A stretch of DNA of 64,000 nucleotides, taken from NCBI RefSeq assembly GCF_009792355.1, contig NZ_CP047045.1:1576501-1640500 (forward strand). The letters are read 5' to 3'. Numbering within the stretch: position 1 is the stretch's first letter; every line of letters begins with the position of its first letter. Origin of the DNA: Terricaulis silvestris (GTDB taxonomy: Bacteria > Pseudomonadota > Alphaproteobacteria > Caulobacterales > Aquidulcibacteraceae). Shown piece after piece: positions 8,914 through 18,038 of the stretch. The notes below the pieces were generated by a model. It saw only the letters and a list, made by a program, of their open reading frames with translations. It was not told the DNA's origin and did no database searches. The position numbers were made by a program, and so were the translations under genes.

Positions 8914-10550
8914 TTCGACCAGTAGATGTATTCCTGCTCCTCGCGCCACGGCGTGTTGAGCGGCACATCGATTCGCACGGCGCCTTCGATCAGAGCCGGC
9001 CAAAGGGGCGCCGGCATCTGAGCATTTTGCGCTTCGATCATTGCCCGCATTGCCGCCACACGCTGAGGCTCTGCCGTGGAAAGATCGCGTCGCTCAGTGG
9101 GATCGTCGCGTAGATTGAACAGCCATGCTCGGTCTGGTGTCTCCGAAACCTGCAGCTTCCAATCGCCGTCCCGCACGACGCGATAGGGCCCTGAGCGCCA
9201 AAATAAACGTCGATGCGGCGCACCCTGCGCTCGTCCGGTCAAATACGGTAACAGATCCACACCATCCAGATTCTGCGCGGCTGGCGCGCCCGCCGCCGCG
9301 GCTGCAGTCGCGAAAATATCCATATGCGTCACTGGACCTTCGACACGCGTAGCCGCTGGCAGTCTTGCCAACCAACGCGCGAAGAATGGCGTGCGGATGC
9401 CGCCTTCGAAGAACGTCGCCTTCCAGCCGCGATAGGGCCGGTTAATGTTCGGCAAGCCGACGTACCAGGCGCCGCCATTGTCGCTGGTGAAGATGACGAG
9501 CGTGTTCTCGTCCAAACCTTGTTCGCGCAACGTCTCCATCACGCGCCCGACGCCACGATCCAGCGCGGTGATCATCGCGCCGTAGACACGCTCGGTATGG
9601 TCAGGAATGCCGCTCAGCGCGTCATAGTCTGCGCGTGTCGCTTGCAACGGCGTGTGCGGCGCGTTGAAGGCCAGATACATGAAGAACGGCCGGTTGCGGT
9701 TCGCGACGATCGCGGCGGACGCTTGCTCAGCCAAATAGTCCGTCATGTAGCCACGTGGCCGAAAGCGTTGCCCGCCATTCAACTGAACTGCGTAGGGCAG
9801 GTTCGCCCACAGGAAGCGATCGATCGGATCGAACGGCAGTTCGGCGTTGATCACGTCAGGATCGTTCGGGCGCATATACATCGCAGCGCCCGCCATGAAG
9901 CCCAAGCTCTCGTCGAAGCCTTGCGCCTCCGGCCGCATTTCCGGCGCTTCGCCGAGGTGCCATTTGCCCAGGTGCAGCGTGTGATAGCCCTGATCGTGCA
10001 TCACTTCGGCAATCGTCACTTCGCTTGCCGGTACGCCCAACTCTTCCAGCGGCGGCATGTCTGCCACGCGTTCGTTGTGGAAGATCGGCTGGTGCAGCGC
10101 GTTGGAATCGGAGTGCGAGAGATAGCGCGCGAATGCTTGCGGTGCGCCAGTGAACTCAAAGCCGAACCGCGTCGGGTAGCGCCCCGTCATGATCGCCGCG
10201 CGCGATGGCGAGCACGTCGCGTTGCTGGCGTAGGCCTGAACCACGCTCACGCCTTGCTGCGCCAGCGCGTCGATGTTGGGCGTGCGCACGACGCCGCCGC
10301 CGACGCCGCCATTGATCGAAATGTCGTTGAAACCTAGATCATCCGCCACAATCACGATCACGTTCGGCGGTCGCACGCCCTCTGCCGCATGCGCTGGCCC
10401 GCTGGACCACGTCACTTCGTGATACGGCGCGATTGGGTCGCGAATGTTGCTGATGATGCCCGGCAGATAATAGCCGTACTGCTTGAACGCGAGGAAGCCG
10501 CCGAGCGCGAGCAGGGCGAGGACGCCCACGCCAATGACAAGCCGCTTCAT
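8910..10550 (-). CDS. sulfatase (arylsulfatase type, formylglycine-dependent)
   Basis: 546 residues with an N-terminal hydrophobic segment (residues 4-22) acting as signal anchor or signal peptide. The sulfatase signature CSPSRAAIMTG begins at Cys113, which must be oxidised to formylglycine. Metal-binding Asp70-Asp71 (VADDLG) and the second signature GYHTLHLGKWHLG are present, as is FTSDNGG. Hydrolyses sulfate esters in the envelope; substrate unknown. It is transcribed divergently from a haloalkane dehalogenase/TetR pair, with a strong palindrome in the shared promoter region. A formylglycine-generating enzyme gene lies about 1.6 kb away, so the enzyme and its activator are encoded together. 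Confidence 0.92.
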   Translation of the reverse strand: MKRLVIGVGVLALLALGGFLAFKQYGYYLPGIISNIRDPIAPYHEVTWSSGPAHAAEGVRPPNVIVIVADDLGFNDISINGGVGGGVVRTPNIDALAQQGVSVVQAYASNATCSPSRAAIMTGRYPTRFGFEFTGAPQAFARYLSHSDSNALHQPIFHNERVADMPPLEELGVPASEVTIAEVMHDQGYHTLHLGKWHLGEAPEMRPEAQGFDESLGFMAGAAMYMRPNDPDVINAELPFDPIDRFLWANLPYAVQLNGGQRFRPRGYMTDYLAEQASAAIVANRNRPFFMYLAFNAPHTPLQATRADYDALSGIPDHTERVYGAMITALDRGVGRVMETLREQGLDENTLVIFTSDNGGAWYVGLPNINRPYRGWKATFFEGGIRTPFFARWLARLPAATRVEGPVTHMDIFATAAAAAGAPAAQNLDGVDLLPYLTGRAQGAPHRRLFWRSGPYRVVRDGDWKLQVSETPDRAWLFNLRDDPTERRDLSTAEPQRVAAMRAMIEAQNAQMPAPLWPALIEGAVRIDVPLNTPWREEQEYIYWSN

Positions 10551-10581
10551 CTCTCACCCCGCTTGACGGCCAGCCGAAACA

Positions 10582-10602
10582 AGTGGCACTAATAGTGCCA
10601 CT
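10582..10602. promoter_or_regulatory. perfect palindrome, candidate TetR operator
   Basis: Arms AGTGGCACTA and TAGTGCCACT are exact reverse complements around a single central A. The site lies in the 100-base gap between the divergent sulfatase and dehalogenase genes, 48 bases before the dehalogenase start. A -10-like TATATG (10602-10607) abuts its right end, so bound protein would block transcription. The dehalogenase gene is followed after two bases by a TetR-family gene, the obvious candidate ligand. Seen: the palindrome. Inferred: the regulator. Confidence 0.65.
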
Positions 10603-10650
10603 ATATGGACGTGCCAAAACGCCGTCAAATGGCTTCCGATGGAGGGCCTC

Positions 10651-11556
10651 ATGGATGTCCTGCGGACACCGGACGAACGCTTCGAGGCGCTTCCGGATTT
10701 TCCCTACGCCCCGCATTACACTGAAATCGCGGATGAATCCGGCGCCCATCTCCGCATCGCCGCGATCGACGAGGGCCCACGCACCGCCGCGCCCGTCCTG
10801 CTCCTGCACGGCGAGCCGACTTGGTCCTTCCTCTACCGAAAGATCATCGCGCGCCTCGCCGCCGCCGGTCATCGCGCTGTTGCGCCTGACCTCATCGGCT
10901 TCGGCCGCTCCGATAAACCCGCCGATCGCGCGGATTACACCTATGAGCGCCACGTCAAATGGATGAGCGACTGGCTCGTCGCCACCGACCTCCGCGACAT
11001 CACGTTGTTCTGCCAAGATTGGGGCGGGCTCATCGGTCTTCGTCTGGTCGCCGCATTTCCCGAGCGCTTCGCTCGTGTCGTCGCCGCCAACACGTTCATG
11101 CCAGAAGGCTCAGGCGCTACGCCCGCGTTCGAAGCATGGCTAGCTTTCAGCCAAGGCGTGCCGGTGTTTCCGACACCCATGATCGTCAACGGCGGCACCG
11201 TGCGCGAACTGAGCGAGGCCGATCGCAACGCCTACGAAGCGCCATACCCCGATGAAAGCTACAAAGCCGGCGCGCGGCAATTCCCAGCGCTCGTGCCAGT
11301 CAAACCGGAGATGGCGTCGGTGAAAGAAAACCGAGAAGCCTGGAAAGTGCTGGAGCGGTTCGAAAAGCCATTCCTCACCGCCTTCGCTGATCAAGATCCC
11401 ATCACCCGCGGCGCCGACGCGCGTCTGCAAGCGCGCATCCCCGGCTGCAAGGGTCAACACCACACCACCATCGTCAACGCCGGCCATTTCCTCCAGGAAG
11501 ATCAACCCGAGGAAATCGCCAAGGTGATCGACGATTTCATCAGGGCGACGCCATAG
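10651..11556 (+). CDS. haloalkane dehalogenase (DhlA/DhmA-like alpha/beta hydrolase)
   Basis: 301 residues from the ATG at 10651, chosen over the one at 10639 because GGAGG (10641-10645) sits five bases upstream and the product then begins [11 protein letters not shown], as in DhmA-type enzymes. Motifs: HGEPTWSF (oxyanion region, residues 53-60), nucleophile Asp123 with halide-binding Trp124 in CQDWGG, a late acid in AFADQDP and His in NAGHFLQED. These match the subfamily I hydrolytic dehalogenases that release halide from haloalkanes. Related epoxide hydrolases share the fold but usually have a different lid, so some doubt on substrate remains. Likely controlled by the palindrome at 10582 and by the downstream TetR gene. 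Confidence 0.82.
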   Translation: MDVLRTPDERFEALPDFPYAPHYTEIADESGAHLRIAAIDEGPRTAAPVLLLHGEPTWSFLYRKIIARLAAAGHRAVAPDLIGFGRSDKPADRADYTYERHVKWMSDWLVATDLRDITLFCQDWGGLIGLRLVAAFPERFARVVAANTFMPEGSGATPAFEAWLAFSQGVPVFPTPMIVNGGTVRELSEADRNAYEAPYPDESYKAGARQFPALVPVKPEMASVKENREAWKVLERFEKPFLTAFADQDPITRGADARLQARIPGCKGQHHTTIVNAGHFLQEDQPEEIAKVIDDFIRATP

Positions 11557-11558
11557 AC

Positions 11559-12134
11559 ATGGCGCGCGCAGCCGAACAACTCGATGGCCGCCGCCAGCGT
11601 GCCGACGTCAGTCGCCGTCGTATCGCCCTCGCCATGCTCGAGCTCGTCCGCGAAGGCGAGGTGGAGCCGAGCGCCGACCTCGTCGCCGAGCGCGCCGGTG
11701 TCGGCCGCCGCACGGTGTTTCGACTGTTCTCCGACATGGAGGGCGTCTACCGCGAAATGCACGCCGTTATGGTGGAGCGCCTGACGCCGGACTTCATAGC
11801 GCCGTTAGAGGGGGCTACCTGGCGTGAACGACTCGACGAGATCGTCCTTCGTCGCGCCCGCATGTTTGATCAGATGCTGCCCATCAAATCGGCATCCGAC
11901 GCACACCGCTATCGCTCGAAATTCTTGCAGACCGAACACCGCAAGCTCACGCGCATGCAGCGCGACAGCCTGCGCCGCGTGCTCCCCGCCAATGTAGCCG
12001 ATGGTGAAGCGTTCGAAGCGCTCGATCTGGCATTGAGCTTCGAAGCCTGGCGACGCCTGCGCCAGGAGCAGGGGCTCAGCGCGAAGCAAGCCATCGGCGT
12101 GTTGCGCCACGCAACGCGGGCGCTTGTCAGCTAG
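11559..12134 (+). CDS. TetR/AcrR family transcriptional regulator
   Basis: 191 residues. The N-terminal helix-turn-helix is recognisable: RRRIALAMLELV, then PSADLVAERAGVGRRTVFRLF with the typical TetR recognition helix. The C-terminal ligand domain (about 70-191) is not assignable to a subfamily. It begins two bases after the dehalogenase stop, so the two genes are probably co-transcribed and the protein likely represses its own operon through the palindrome at 10582-10602. The inducer may be the dehalogenase substrate or a sulfatase-related molecule; this is inference. The 3' end overlaps the converging FGE gene by eight bases. Confidence 0.88.
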   Translation: MARAAEQLDGRRQRADVSRRRIALAMLELVREGEVEPSADLVAERAGVGRRTVFRLFSDMEGVYREMHAVMVERLTPDFIAPLEGATWRERLDEIVLRRARMFDQMLPIKSASDAHRYRSKFLQTEHRKLTRMQRDSLRRVLPANVADGEAFEALDLALSFEAWRRLRQEQGLSAKQAIGVLRHATRALVS

Positions 12135-13053
12135 GCGGCGCGTCGCCAGCGGTTCGGAATCCAAGATGCGACATGCCCAGCCCTTCATCGCCGGGCTGGC
12201 GTGACCCACTGCGGAAGCGCGAGCAGAAGTTCGAGGCGCAGAGGTTTGAGCCGCCCTTGAGCACGCGCATCGGCGCCTCGCCGTCGCGCGCGACATCGCG
12301 CGGCGCTGCGCCAACGAACGGATCACTCGTCCACTCCCAGACATTGCCGATCGTGTCGTAAAGCCCGCGCGCGTTGGGCGGGAAGCACGCCACGGGCGCA
12401 GTTCCCGTGAAGCCGTCCGCGCCCGAGTCCTGGAATGGAAAAACGCCCTGCCAGGTGTTTGCGATCGGCGTGCTGCCTGCCGCATACGCTTCAGCGCGTA
12501 CATCCGCCGAAGCCGGCCCGGCGCCGCGCGCGGAAAATTCCCATTCGTTTTCTGTCGGCAGCCGCCGATGCGCCCAACGTGCGTAGGCAACAGCGTCTTC
12601 GTACGCGACCGCAACGACGGGATGGCGCTCGCGTCCGCGGATCGACGAGCCACGTCCTTCGGGATGGCGCCAATTCGCGGCCGGATCGATGCGCCACGCG
12701 CCCGTCGCCCGATCGAACACCGCCGCGCCCATTGGCGCGCCATCAGCGCCCAGGCGCTCGGCGAGTGTTGCGTACGCCGTCGCGTCCACGAACGCCGCAT
12801 ACTGCGCGTTTGTCACTTCGTGCGCGTCGATCGAAAACGCGGCGACGTCGCCCTGACCGCCGTTGTGTTCTTCCGGCTCGAACACGTTCGCGCCGCGCGC
12901 GACGTGGCCAGCCGGGATATCGACAGCTGCGCCGAGCGCGGCGGCCGAACATTGGCGCGCTTGCTCCGTCCGCGCGCATGCCGCGAGCGCGAGAGCGGTG
13001 AGAAAAACCGCGGATATGACAATCCAATGATGCACGACGTTTGAGTACCGCAT
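12127..13053 (-). CDS. formylglycine-generating enzyme family protein, predicted lipoprotein
   Basis: 308 residues from the ATG at 13053; that start gives a clean lipoprotein signal ending LALAAC (Cys26). The longer frame starting at 13104 would bury it. FGE-sulfatase domain: HEVTNAQYAAFV, PVVAVAYEDAVAYARWA, RRLPTENEWEFSARG, NVWEWTSDPF, and the C-terminal copper-site pair Cys272/Cys277 (LCASNFC, spacing CX4C as in functional FGE), ending HLGFRT. It converts the sulfatase active-site Cys to formylglycine using oxygen. Its location close to the sulfatase gene supports that role. A lipobox on an FGE is unusual, because bacterial sulfatases are generally thought to be matured before export. Confidence 0.85.
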   Translation of the reverse strand: MRYSNVVHHWIVISAVFLTALALAACARTEQARQCSAAALGAAVDIPAGHVARGANVFEPEEHNGGQGDVAAFSIDAHEVTNAQYAAFVDATAYATLAERLGADGAPMGAAVFDRATGAWRIDPAANWRHPEGRGSSIRGRERHPVVAVAYEDAVAYARWAHRRLPTENEWEFSARGAGPASADVRAEAYAAGSTPIANTWQGVFPFQDSGADGFTGTAPVACFPPNARGLYDTIGNVWEWTSDPFVGAAPRDVARDGEAPMRVLKGGSNLCASNFCSRFRSGSRQPGDEGLGMSHLGFRTAGDAPPS

Positions 13054-13134
13054 CGTAAGTCCAGAGCAAGCCCGCCAACCCCGATGACTTCGCGGCGCCC
13101 ACATGCTTTAAATGTCCCAACGGAGGGGCGATTC

Positions 13135-13923
13135 ATGGCGGATATCACAGCGGGCGGACCGCAAGAGCGGTTCGATTTCGGCCGGGTCGTCGGGCAAACA
13201 TTCAGCCTGATCGGTCGCAACTTCGTGCTCTTTTTCGTGTTGGCGTTGCTGTTCGTCGGCGTACCGCAATTCGGTCTGCTCTATGCTCAGAGCTACATGA
13301 CGCAAACGCAGGGTCTCGGCGGCTTGTGGCAGGTGGCGCTGATGGGCGTCGTCGTCATGATGGTGAGCGCCTTCGTTCTGCAGGGATCGCTGACACGCGC
13401 CGCGGTGGACGATCTCTCGGGTTCAGGTGTGAAGTTCGGCGCAGCACTTGGCGATGGCTTTCGCTATTTCTTTCCGTTGTTGATCGTCGGCATCCTCGTG
13501 ACGCTCGGGATCTATATTGGCCTCGTACTGCTGATCATCCCCGGCATCATTCTCGCGCTACGCTGGTCGATCACGGCGCCCGTAGTTGTTATCGAACGAG
13601 ATGGGCCGACGCGATCGATGGGCCGCAGCGCCGAACTGACTGAAGGTCATCGCTGGGCGATCTTCGGCCTGTTCCTGCTCTATCTCATCGCTGCGTGGAT
13701 CATGCAGATCGTAGTCGGCGCCGTGTTTGGCGCGCTCGGCGTCGCGCGCGGATCGCCGGTGATTGGCCTCAGTACATTCGGGCTCGTGTTCATGGGCGTC
13801 AGCGCCGCCGTGCAGGCTTTGATCACCTTGATCAGCACCGTGGGCACAGCGGCGCTTTATTTCGAACTCCGGCGCGTGAAAGAGGGCGTTGGCGTCGAAC
13901 AGATCGCGTCGGTGTTCGACTAA
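13135..13923 (+). CDS. conserved membrane protein, YciC/GlpQ-membrane-domain-like
   Basis: 262 residues starting MADITAGG; the start at 13135 is preceded by GGAGGGG (13122-13128), a strong ribosome site. Six or so hydrophobic helices, beginning at about residue 25 after the segment FDFGRVVGQTFSLIGRN. The pattern with a central LLIIPGIILALRWS resembles the DUF7847/YciC-like family of unknown function. No catalytic motif is seen. It stands alone on the plus strand between the FGE gene and the MoxR operon, with which it converges and overlaps by four bases. Confidence 0.75.
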   Translation: MADITAGGPQERFDFGRVVGQTFSLIGRNFVLFFVLALLFVGVPQFGLLYAQSYMTQTQGLGGLWQVALMGVVVMMVSAFVLQGSLTRAAVDDLSGSGVKFGAALGDGFRYFFPLLIVGILVTLGIYIGLVLLIIPGIILALRWSITAPVVVIERDGPTRSMGRSAELTEGHRWAIFGLFLLYLIAAWIMQIVVGAVFGALGVARGSPVIGLSTFGLVFMGVSAAVQALITLISTVGTAALYFELRRVKEGVGVEQIASVFD

Positions 13924-14780
13924 CTCAAATCGTGCTTGTCGCGCTTGCGCTTGCCGAACAGCAGCCGCTGTTCCAAGCGCCGGCGCAGCGCGGCGTAGTA
14001 GGCTGAGAGAAATTCCGAATCGAGTTCGCGCCCGGTCTTGCGCCAGCTGATCTTGGTGCGAATGCGCTCGGCGACGGCGGTCATTGCCGTTGGGTCCGCA
14101 TTGCGCAGCACGCTCTCCAGCACCTGCAATTCCTTGACGCCGTACTGATCGAGCTGGGCGTCCGTGAACACAAAGGCAGGGTCACCCGCCCGCGCGCTCG
14201 CCATGTCGGGAAGCAACACTTGCTTCGGCGCCTTGATCACCCATGTCCCGGCGATGATGTCGCCCAGCCGCAACCGGTCGCGGTTGAAGAGGGGAAGGAA
14301 AACGAAGATCGCGCACCAGACGATGCCGCAAAGGATGATCAAAGCTTCGACGTCGCTCCCGTTGGCGAAGAGAAAGCCAATCGGCAAATAGAGCTCAAGC
14401 TCACGCATCGCGTTGCGCGCGACCACCTGATCGACCCGAAGCGCCCCACCACTGCGGGCGGCGACGCGGAGGCCCAGGATACGCTTGCCTGGCGTCGCCC
14501 CACGCGCTCCGCATTCGAACGCTGTGAAGTAGAAATTGCGCAGCAGGAAAAATCCTAGCAGCCAGATGATCGCCGCCAGCTGGCCGCTGGCGCCCTGCAT
14601 GCCCGTGGCCATGCCAAAGCCAGCGACCACCAGCGTTGCCGCGATCAGCGCGGCCACGATAATCGCCAAGTCGATCAGCAAGGCCGCGCCGCGTTCGCTG
14701 ACAGGCGCGATGCGCACGCGAAGGTCGACGCCCTCTGGCGTCACCAGCGGCCGCACTTCAGGATCGGCGGTGACGGTCAT
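13920..14780 (-). CDS. RDD family membrane protein
   Basis: 286 residues beginning MTVTADPEVRPL; the ATG at 14780 overlaps the SpoIIM stop by four bases. The RDD core follows at about residue 27: SERGAALLIDLAIIV, further hydrophobic helices, and TPGKRILGLRV, which is diagnostic of RDD proteins. The C-terminal ~110 residues are soluble and charged (ISWRKTGRELDSEF, LEQRLLFGKRKRD). RDD proteins are membrane proteins of varied or unknown function, some linked to ion exchange. Last gene of the DUF4129-DUF4350-MoxR-DUF58-SpoIIM-RDD operon. Confidence 0.88.
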   Translation of the reverse strand: MTVTADPEVRPLVTPEGVDLRVRIAPVSERGAALLIDLAIIVAALIAATLVVAGFGMATGMQGASGQLAAIIWLLGFFLLRNFYFTAFECGARGATPGKRILGLRVAARSGGALRVDQVVARNAMRELELYLPIGFLFANGSDVEALIILCGIVWCAIFVFLPLFNRDRLRLGDIIAGTWVIKAPKQVLLPDMASARAGDPAFVFTDAQLDQYGVKELQVLESVLRNADPTAMTAVAERIRTKISWRKTGRELDSEFLSAYYAALRRRLEQRLLFGKRKRDKHDLS

Positions 14781-15772
14781 CTGCGCTGCCCGCGCGGGAT
14801 GTAGAAATAAAGCGCCCAGATCACGGCGCTGGCGCCGGCGATGCTCCAGCGCACCAGATCGGCCTGGATCAGCTGGCGTGCGAAGCCTTCCAGCAGCCCC
14901 GCCAGCATCAGCATGACGACAACGCCGATCATGGCGACGCCGCCTTCGCGCCCCGCCCGTTCGGCCGCCTCGAGCCGCGACAGCGCGCCAGGAAACGCGA
15001 CGGCCCAGCCAACGCGCAAACCCGCTGCGCCGGCGAGCGTAATGGCCAAAAGCTCGGTCACGCCGTGGATCAGCACCCAACCGCCAAACTCGAACGCCAA
15101 ACCATGCGCGGCAAACACCGCGAACATCGCGCCCAAGGTGCAGCCGTTGTAGGCAATCAAGAATATGCTCGGCAGACAGAACGCGACGCCCAGCGCAAAC
15201 GCAAAGATCGCGATCTGCGCGTTGTGGGTGAACAGAAACGTCGCGAACACGCCGAGCGCGTCATCGACGTCGACGGGTTGGTAAAGCGTCTCGCGCAACT
15301 CCGCCGCGCTGGCCCCTGGATCACGACCGCCGGAGAGCTCCGCGGGGACGAACGAAAAGTAAAACGCCGGGTCGCTCTGAATTAGAAAGAACGCCGCGAG
15401 AGCGCCGACCGCCATGATCAGACCCGCCGCAATGGTCTCGCGCCACATGTTACGAACCGCGTTCGGCCAGGAATAGGCGAAGAAGTCGCCGATCCGCTCC
15501 ACCAGCGTCGTGCGTGCGCCATAAACGAAGAAATACGCCCGCGCACACAACGCCTCGAGATACTCGATCAGCGCCAAGTCCAACGACGTGGCCCGCGCCA
15601 CCGAGAGCGAGGACAATGTCGCCCGATAAAGGCTGGGGATCGCCAGCATGTCTTCATCGCTCAGGCTCGCCGGTGAGCGGCGCTCCAAACGCTTGAGCAA
15701 GTCTTCGAGCTGAACCCAAGTCGCTTCCCGTTCCTGCCGGAAGCGCAGGCTGCGCAGCGAGACATTCGCCAT
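14777..15772 (-). CDS. stage II sporulation protein M (SpoIIM/DUF95) family membrane protein
   Basis: 331 residues. The N-terminus is soluble (RFRQEREATWVQLEDLLKRLE), then about five to six membrane helices, including ALGVAFCLPSIFLIAYNG and a late HGVTELLAITLAGAAGL segment typical of the DUF95 family. In spore formers SpoIIM belongs to the DMP peptidoglycan machinery. In Gram-negatives this family travels with MoxR, DUF58 and RDD genes and its role is undefined. It overlaps its neighbours by one base (upstream) and four bases (downstream), so translation is coupled. Confidence 0.88.
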   Translation of the reverse strand: MANVSLRSLRFRQEREATWVQLEDLLKRLERRSPASLSDEDMLAIPSLYRATLSSLSVARATSLDLALIEYLEALCARAYFFVYGARTTLVERIGDFFAYSWPNAVRNMWRETIAAGLIMAVGALAAFFLIQSDPAFYFSFVPAELSGGRDPGASAAELRETLYQPVDVDDALGVFATFLFTHNAQIAIFAFALGVAFCLPSIFLIAYNGCTLGAMFAVFAAHGLAFEFGGWVLIHGVTELLAITLAGAAGLRVGWAVAFPGALSRLEAAERAGREGGVAMIGVVVMLMLAGLLEGFARQLIQADLVRWSIAGASAVIWALYFYIPRGQRR

Positions 15773-17085
15773 CAGACCCGCTCCCGACGCCGGAGATAAT
15801 CGTAAGCACGCACCAACGCCGGCCCGAGGTTCTCAACCGGCGCCGACACGATGTGCACGCCCAGGCGTTTTAGCCGTGCCAACACCACCGCACGCTCCTG
15901 CAGCAAACGCTGCGCGATCACCGCGCGCGAAACATCATCGCTGGTGACCGGCGTCGCGTCGCGCAGCGTTTCCAGCTCCTGGTCCGCGAACGCCACGAAC
16001 ACAATCATATGCCGCCGCGCCAGCCGCGTGATGTTCTCCACCATCAGCTCCGCGCTCACGGAATCCGCGAAATCCGTGAACACGATCACCATGGAGCGCC
16101 GCTGCAGCTTCTCCATCAGCGTCGCCAGACCCCAGGTGTGGTTGGTCTCTTCGGTCGAGTAATCGATTTTCGCCGTCTGGCTCAGCAGCAACGGAAACGC
16201 CCGTGCGCCGGAGACGAACCCAGTCGAAACATGCGGCCGCGAGTCAAAGCCGAAGAAGCTCACCCGATCGCCAAGCTTCAAGCCGACATAGGCCAGCAGC
16301 AGCGAAGCGTTGATGCTCCAGTCCACCCGCGGCGCACCCGCGATCGGCTCACACATGGTTCGGCCGGTATCGATGGCGAAGGCGATTTGATGGTTGCGCT
16401 CGGCGCGTACTTCTTTCGCCAGCAGCTTCGCGTGCCGCGCTGTTTGCTTCCATTCCACCAGCCGGCGATCCATGCCAGGTGCGAACTCCGCCAGCGAGTC
16501 GAACTCGGAGCCATCGCCGCGATCCCGAAGTGGCTTGATGCCGTGAATAAGGCTCCGCGAGAACAGCCGCTCCGCCTCGCGCTGAACACCGGCCAAGTCC
16601 GGCGCGATACCGACGTGGCGATTGAGCGGCTGAACGATCTGCCGCCACGCGAGGCCCAACGGCCCGGTCCAGCGTCCATGCACGTTCTCGATTACGCCAT
16701 CGCCGCGCCGCATCGGCTTCAGCCGCAGCGCCAGCTCGGCCTCACCTCCGCCCACATCGCCGCGCTGTGTTGGCGGCGCTGCTAGCACAGCGTTCGTTTC
16801 CAACGCGACATCGACCGCGCGCGGTCCACGTCCGGGCCACACCAGCCGCACCAGCGTGTCGAATGCCCCAGCGCCGATCGGCGCAAGCCGCGGCGCCGTC
16901 ACCGAAATGCTCGCGCGCTTCGGCGCCGGCGCCAGCACGCCATCGAACACCGTGAGCATCGCAATGCCCAACGCCCACGCGACGCCCAGCAGCCAAAGGT
17001 TCGGCGCAACCGCCGTCGCCAACAAGAGCGAGAGCGGCGCGCCGATCATGGCAAGCAGAATGGCGCGGCTGGTGGGTGCGATCAT
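15772..17085 (-). CDS. DUF58 (vWA-like) domain protein
   Basis: 437 residues. Two N-terminal hydrophobic segments (about 8-48) anchor it in the membrane. The DUF58 motif GSEFDSLAEFAPGMDRRLVEW is split across the centre, followed by a von Willebrand A-like domain with the metal-site DTGRTM and later FTDFADS. Such proteins pair with MoxR ATPases as chaperone-like modules that insert cofactors or assemble complexes. The start overlaps the MoxR stop by four bases. No substrate protein can be named from the sequence. Confidence 0.9.
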   Translation of the reverse strand: MIAPTSRAILLAMIGAPLSLLLATAVAPNLWLLGVAWALGIAMLTVFDGVLAPAPKRASISVTAPRLAPIGAGAFDTLVRLVWPGRGPRAVDVALETNAVLAAPPTQRGDVGGGEAELALRLKPMRRGDGVIENVHGRWTGPLGLAWRQIVQPLNRHVGIAPDLAGVQREAERLFSRSLIHGIKPLRDRGDGSEFDSLAEFAPGMDRRLVEWKQTARHAKLLAKEVRAERNHQIAFAIDTGRTMCEPIAGAPRVDWSINASLLLAYVGLKLGDRVSFFGFDSRPHVSTGFVSGARAFPLLLSQTAKIDYSTEETNHTWGLATLMEKLQRRSMVIVFTDFADSVSAELMVENITRLARRHMIVFVAFADQELETLRDATPVTSDDVSRAVIAQRLLQERAVVLARLKRLGVHIVSAPVENLGPALVRAYDYLRRRERV

Positions 17086-18038
17086 CGCGGCGCTTCGACC
17101 TGATCGAGGATGTCCTTCAACGCGGAGTCCGACGTGCGCCCCTCAATCTCCGCAGCCGGCGACAGCACCACGCGGTGCCGCAGCGCGGGACCCGCGAGCG
17201 CCTTCACGTCATCCGGGATCACATAATCGCGCCCGTCCAGCGCGGCCCAAGCGCGCGCGCCGACGCCCAACATCGCCGCCGCACGGGGCGACGCGCCAAG
17301 CTCGAACGCCGCGCCGTCACGCGTCGCGCGCACGATGCTCACGATGTAGCGGATCACTTCCGGCGTGAGGCGCGTCTGGTTCACCGCCGCCACTGCAGCC
17401 GTCAACGCATCGCCAGTGACGATCTTGCGCAGACCGAGAGCCACCGGATCGTGCCGCTGACTATGCGCGCCCTGTTCGCTAACGATCCGCAGCTCGTCCT
17501 CGAGACTCGGATAGGAAAGCACGTGCTTGAACAAGAACCGGTCGAGCTGCGCCTCCGGCAACGGGTAGGCGCCTTGTTGCTCGATCGGGTTCTGTGTCGC
17601 GATCACCGTGAAATGGGCGCTCAGCGCGTGCCGGACACCATCCAGCGTCACGCCACGTTCCTGCATTGCTTCTAGCAGTGCCGCCTGTGTCTTCGGTGGC
17701 GTGCGGTTGATTTCATCGGCCAACAACACATCGCAGAATATTGGCCCTTTGGTCAGGGTGAACGCGCTGGTCTGGAAGTTGAACAGGTTCGAGCCAAGGA
17801 TGTCGCCCGGCATCAAGTCCGGCGTGAACTGAATACGCCCGAACTTGAGATCGAGCGTGTGCGCAAAGCTCTGCGCCAGTAGCGTCTTCGCCGTGCCCGG
17901 CGGCCCTTCGAGCAGGATGTGCCCCCCTGCCAGCACGGCGGTCAGCATCAAATTGACGCTGTCGGTTTGCCCAATCACCGCCTTGCCGATCTCGCCCCTT
18001 ACGGCGTCGGCCATCTGTCGCAGCTCAGCGAGTTGCAC
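17082..18038 (-). CDS. MoxR family AAA+ ATPase
   Basis: 318 residues, standard for MoxR. Walker A GPPGTAKT (residues 45-52), Walker B LLADEINRTPPKTQ, sensor I region IATQNPIEQQGAYPLPEAQL with DRF following, and the C-terminal lid with sensor II. MoxR proteins act as ATP-driven assembly factors with vWA partners, here the DUF58 protein encoded next. The 3' part of the DUF4350 gene overlaps its start by 14 bases, consistent with coupled translation. Confidence 0.95.
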   Translation of the reverse strand: MQLAELRQMADAVRGEIGKAVIGQTDSVNLMLTAVLAGGHILLEGPPGTAKTLLAQSFAHTLDLKFGRIQFTPDLMPGDILGSNLFNFQTSAFTLTKGPIFCDVLLADEINRTPPKTQAALLEAMQERGVTLDGVRHALSAHFTVIATQNPIEQQGAYPLPEAQLDRFLFKHVLSYPSLEDELRIVSEQGAHSQRHDPVALGLRKIVTGDALTAAVAAVNQTRLTPEVIRYIVSIVRATRDGAAFELGASPRAAAMLGVGARAWAALDGRDYVIPDDVKALAGPALRHRVVLSPAAEIEGRTSDSALKDILDQVEAPR

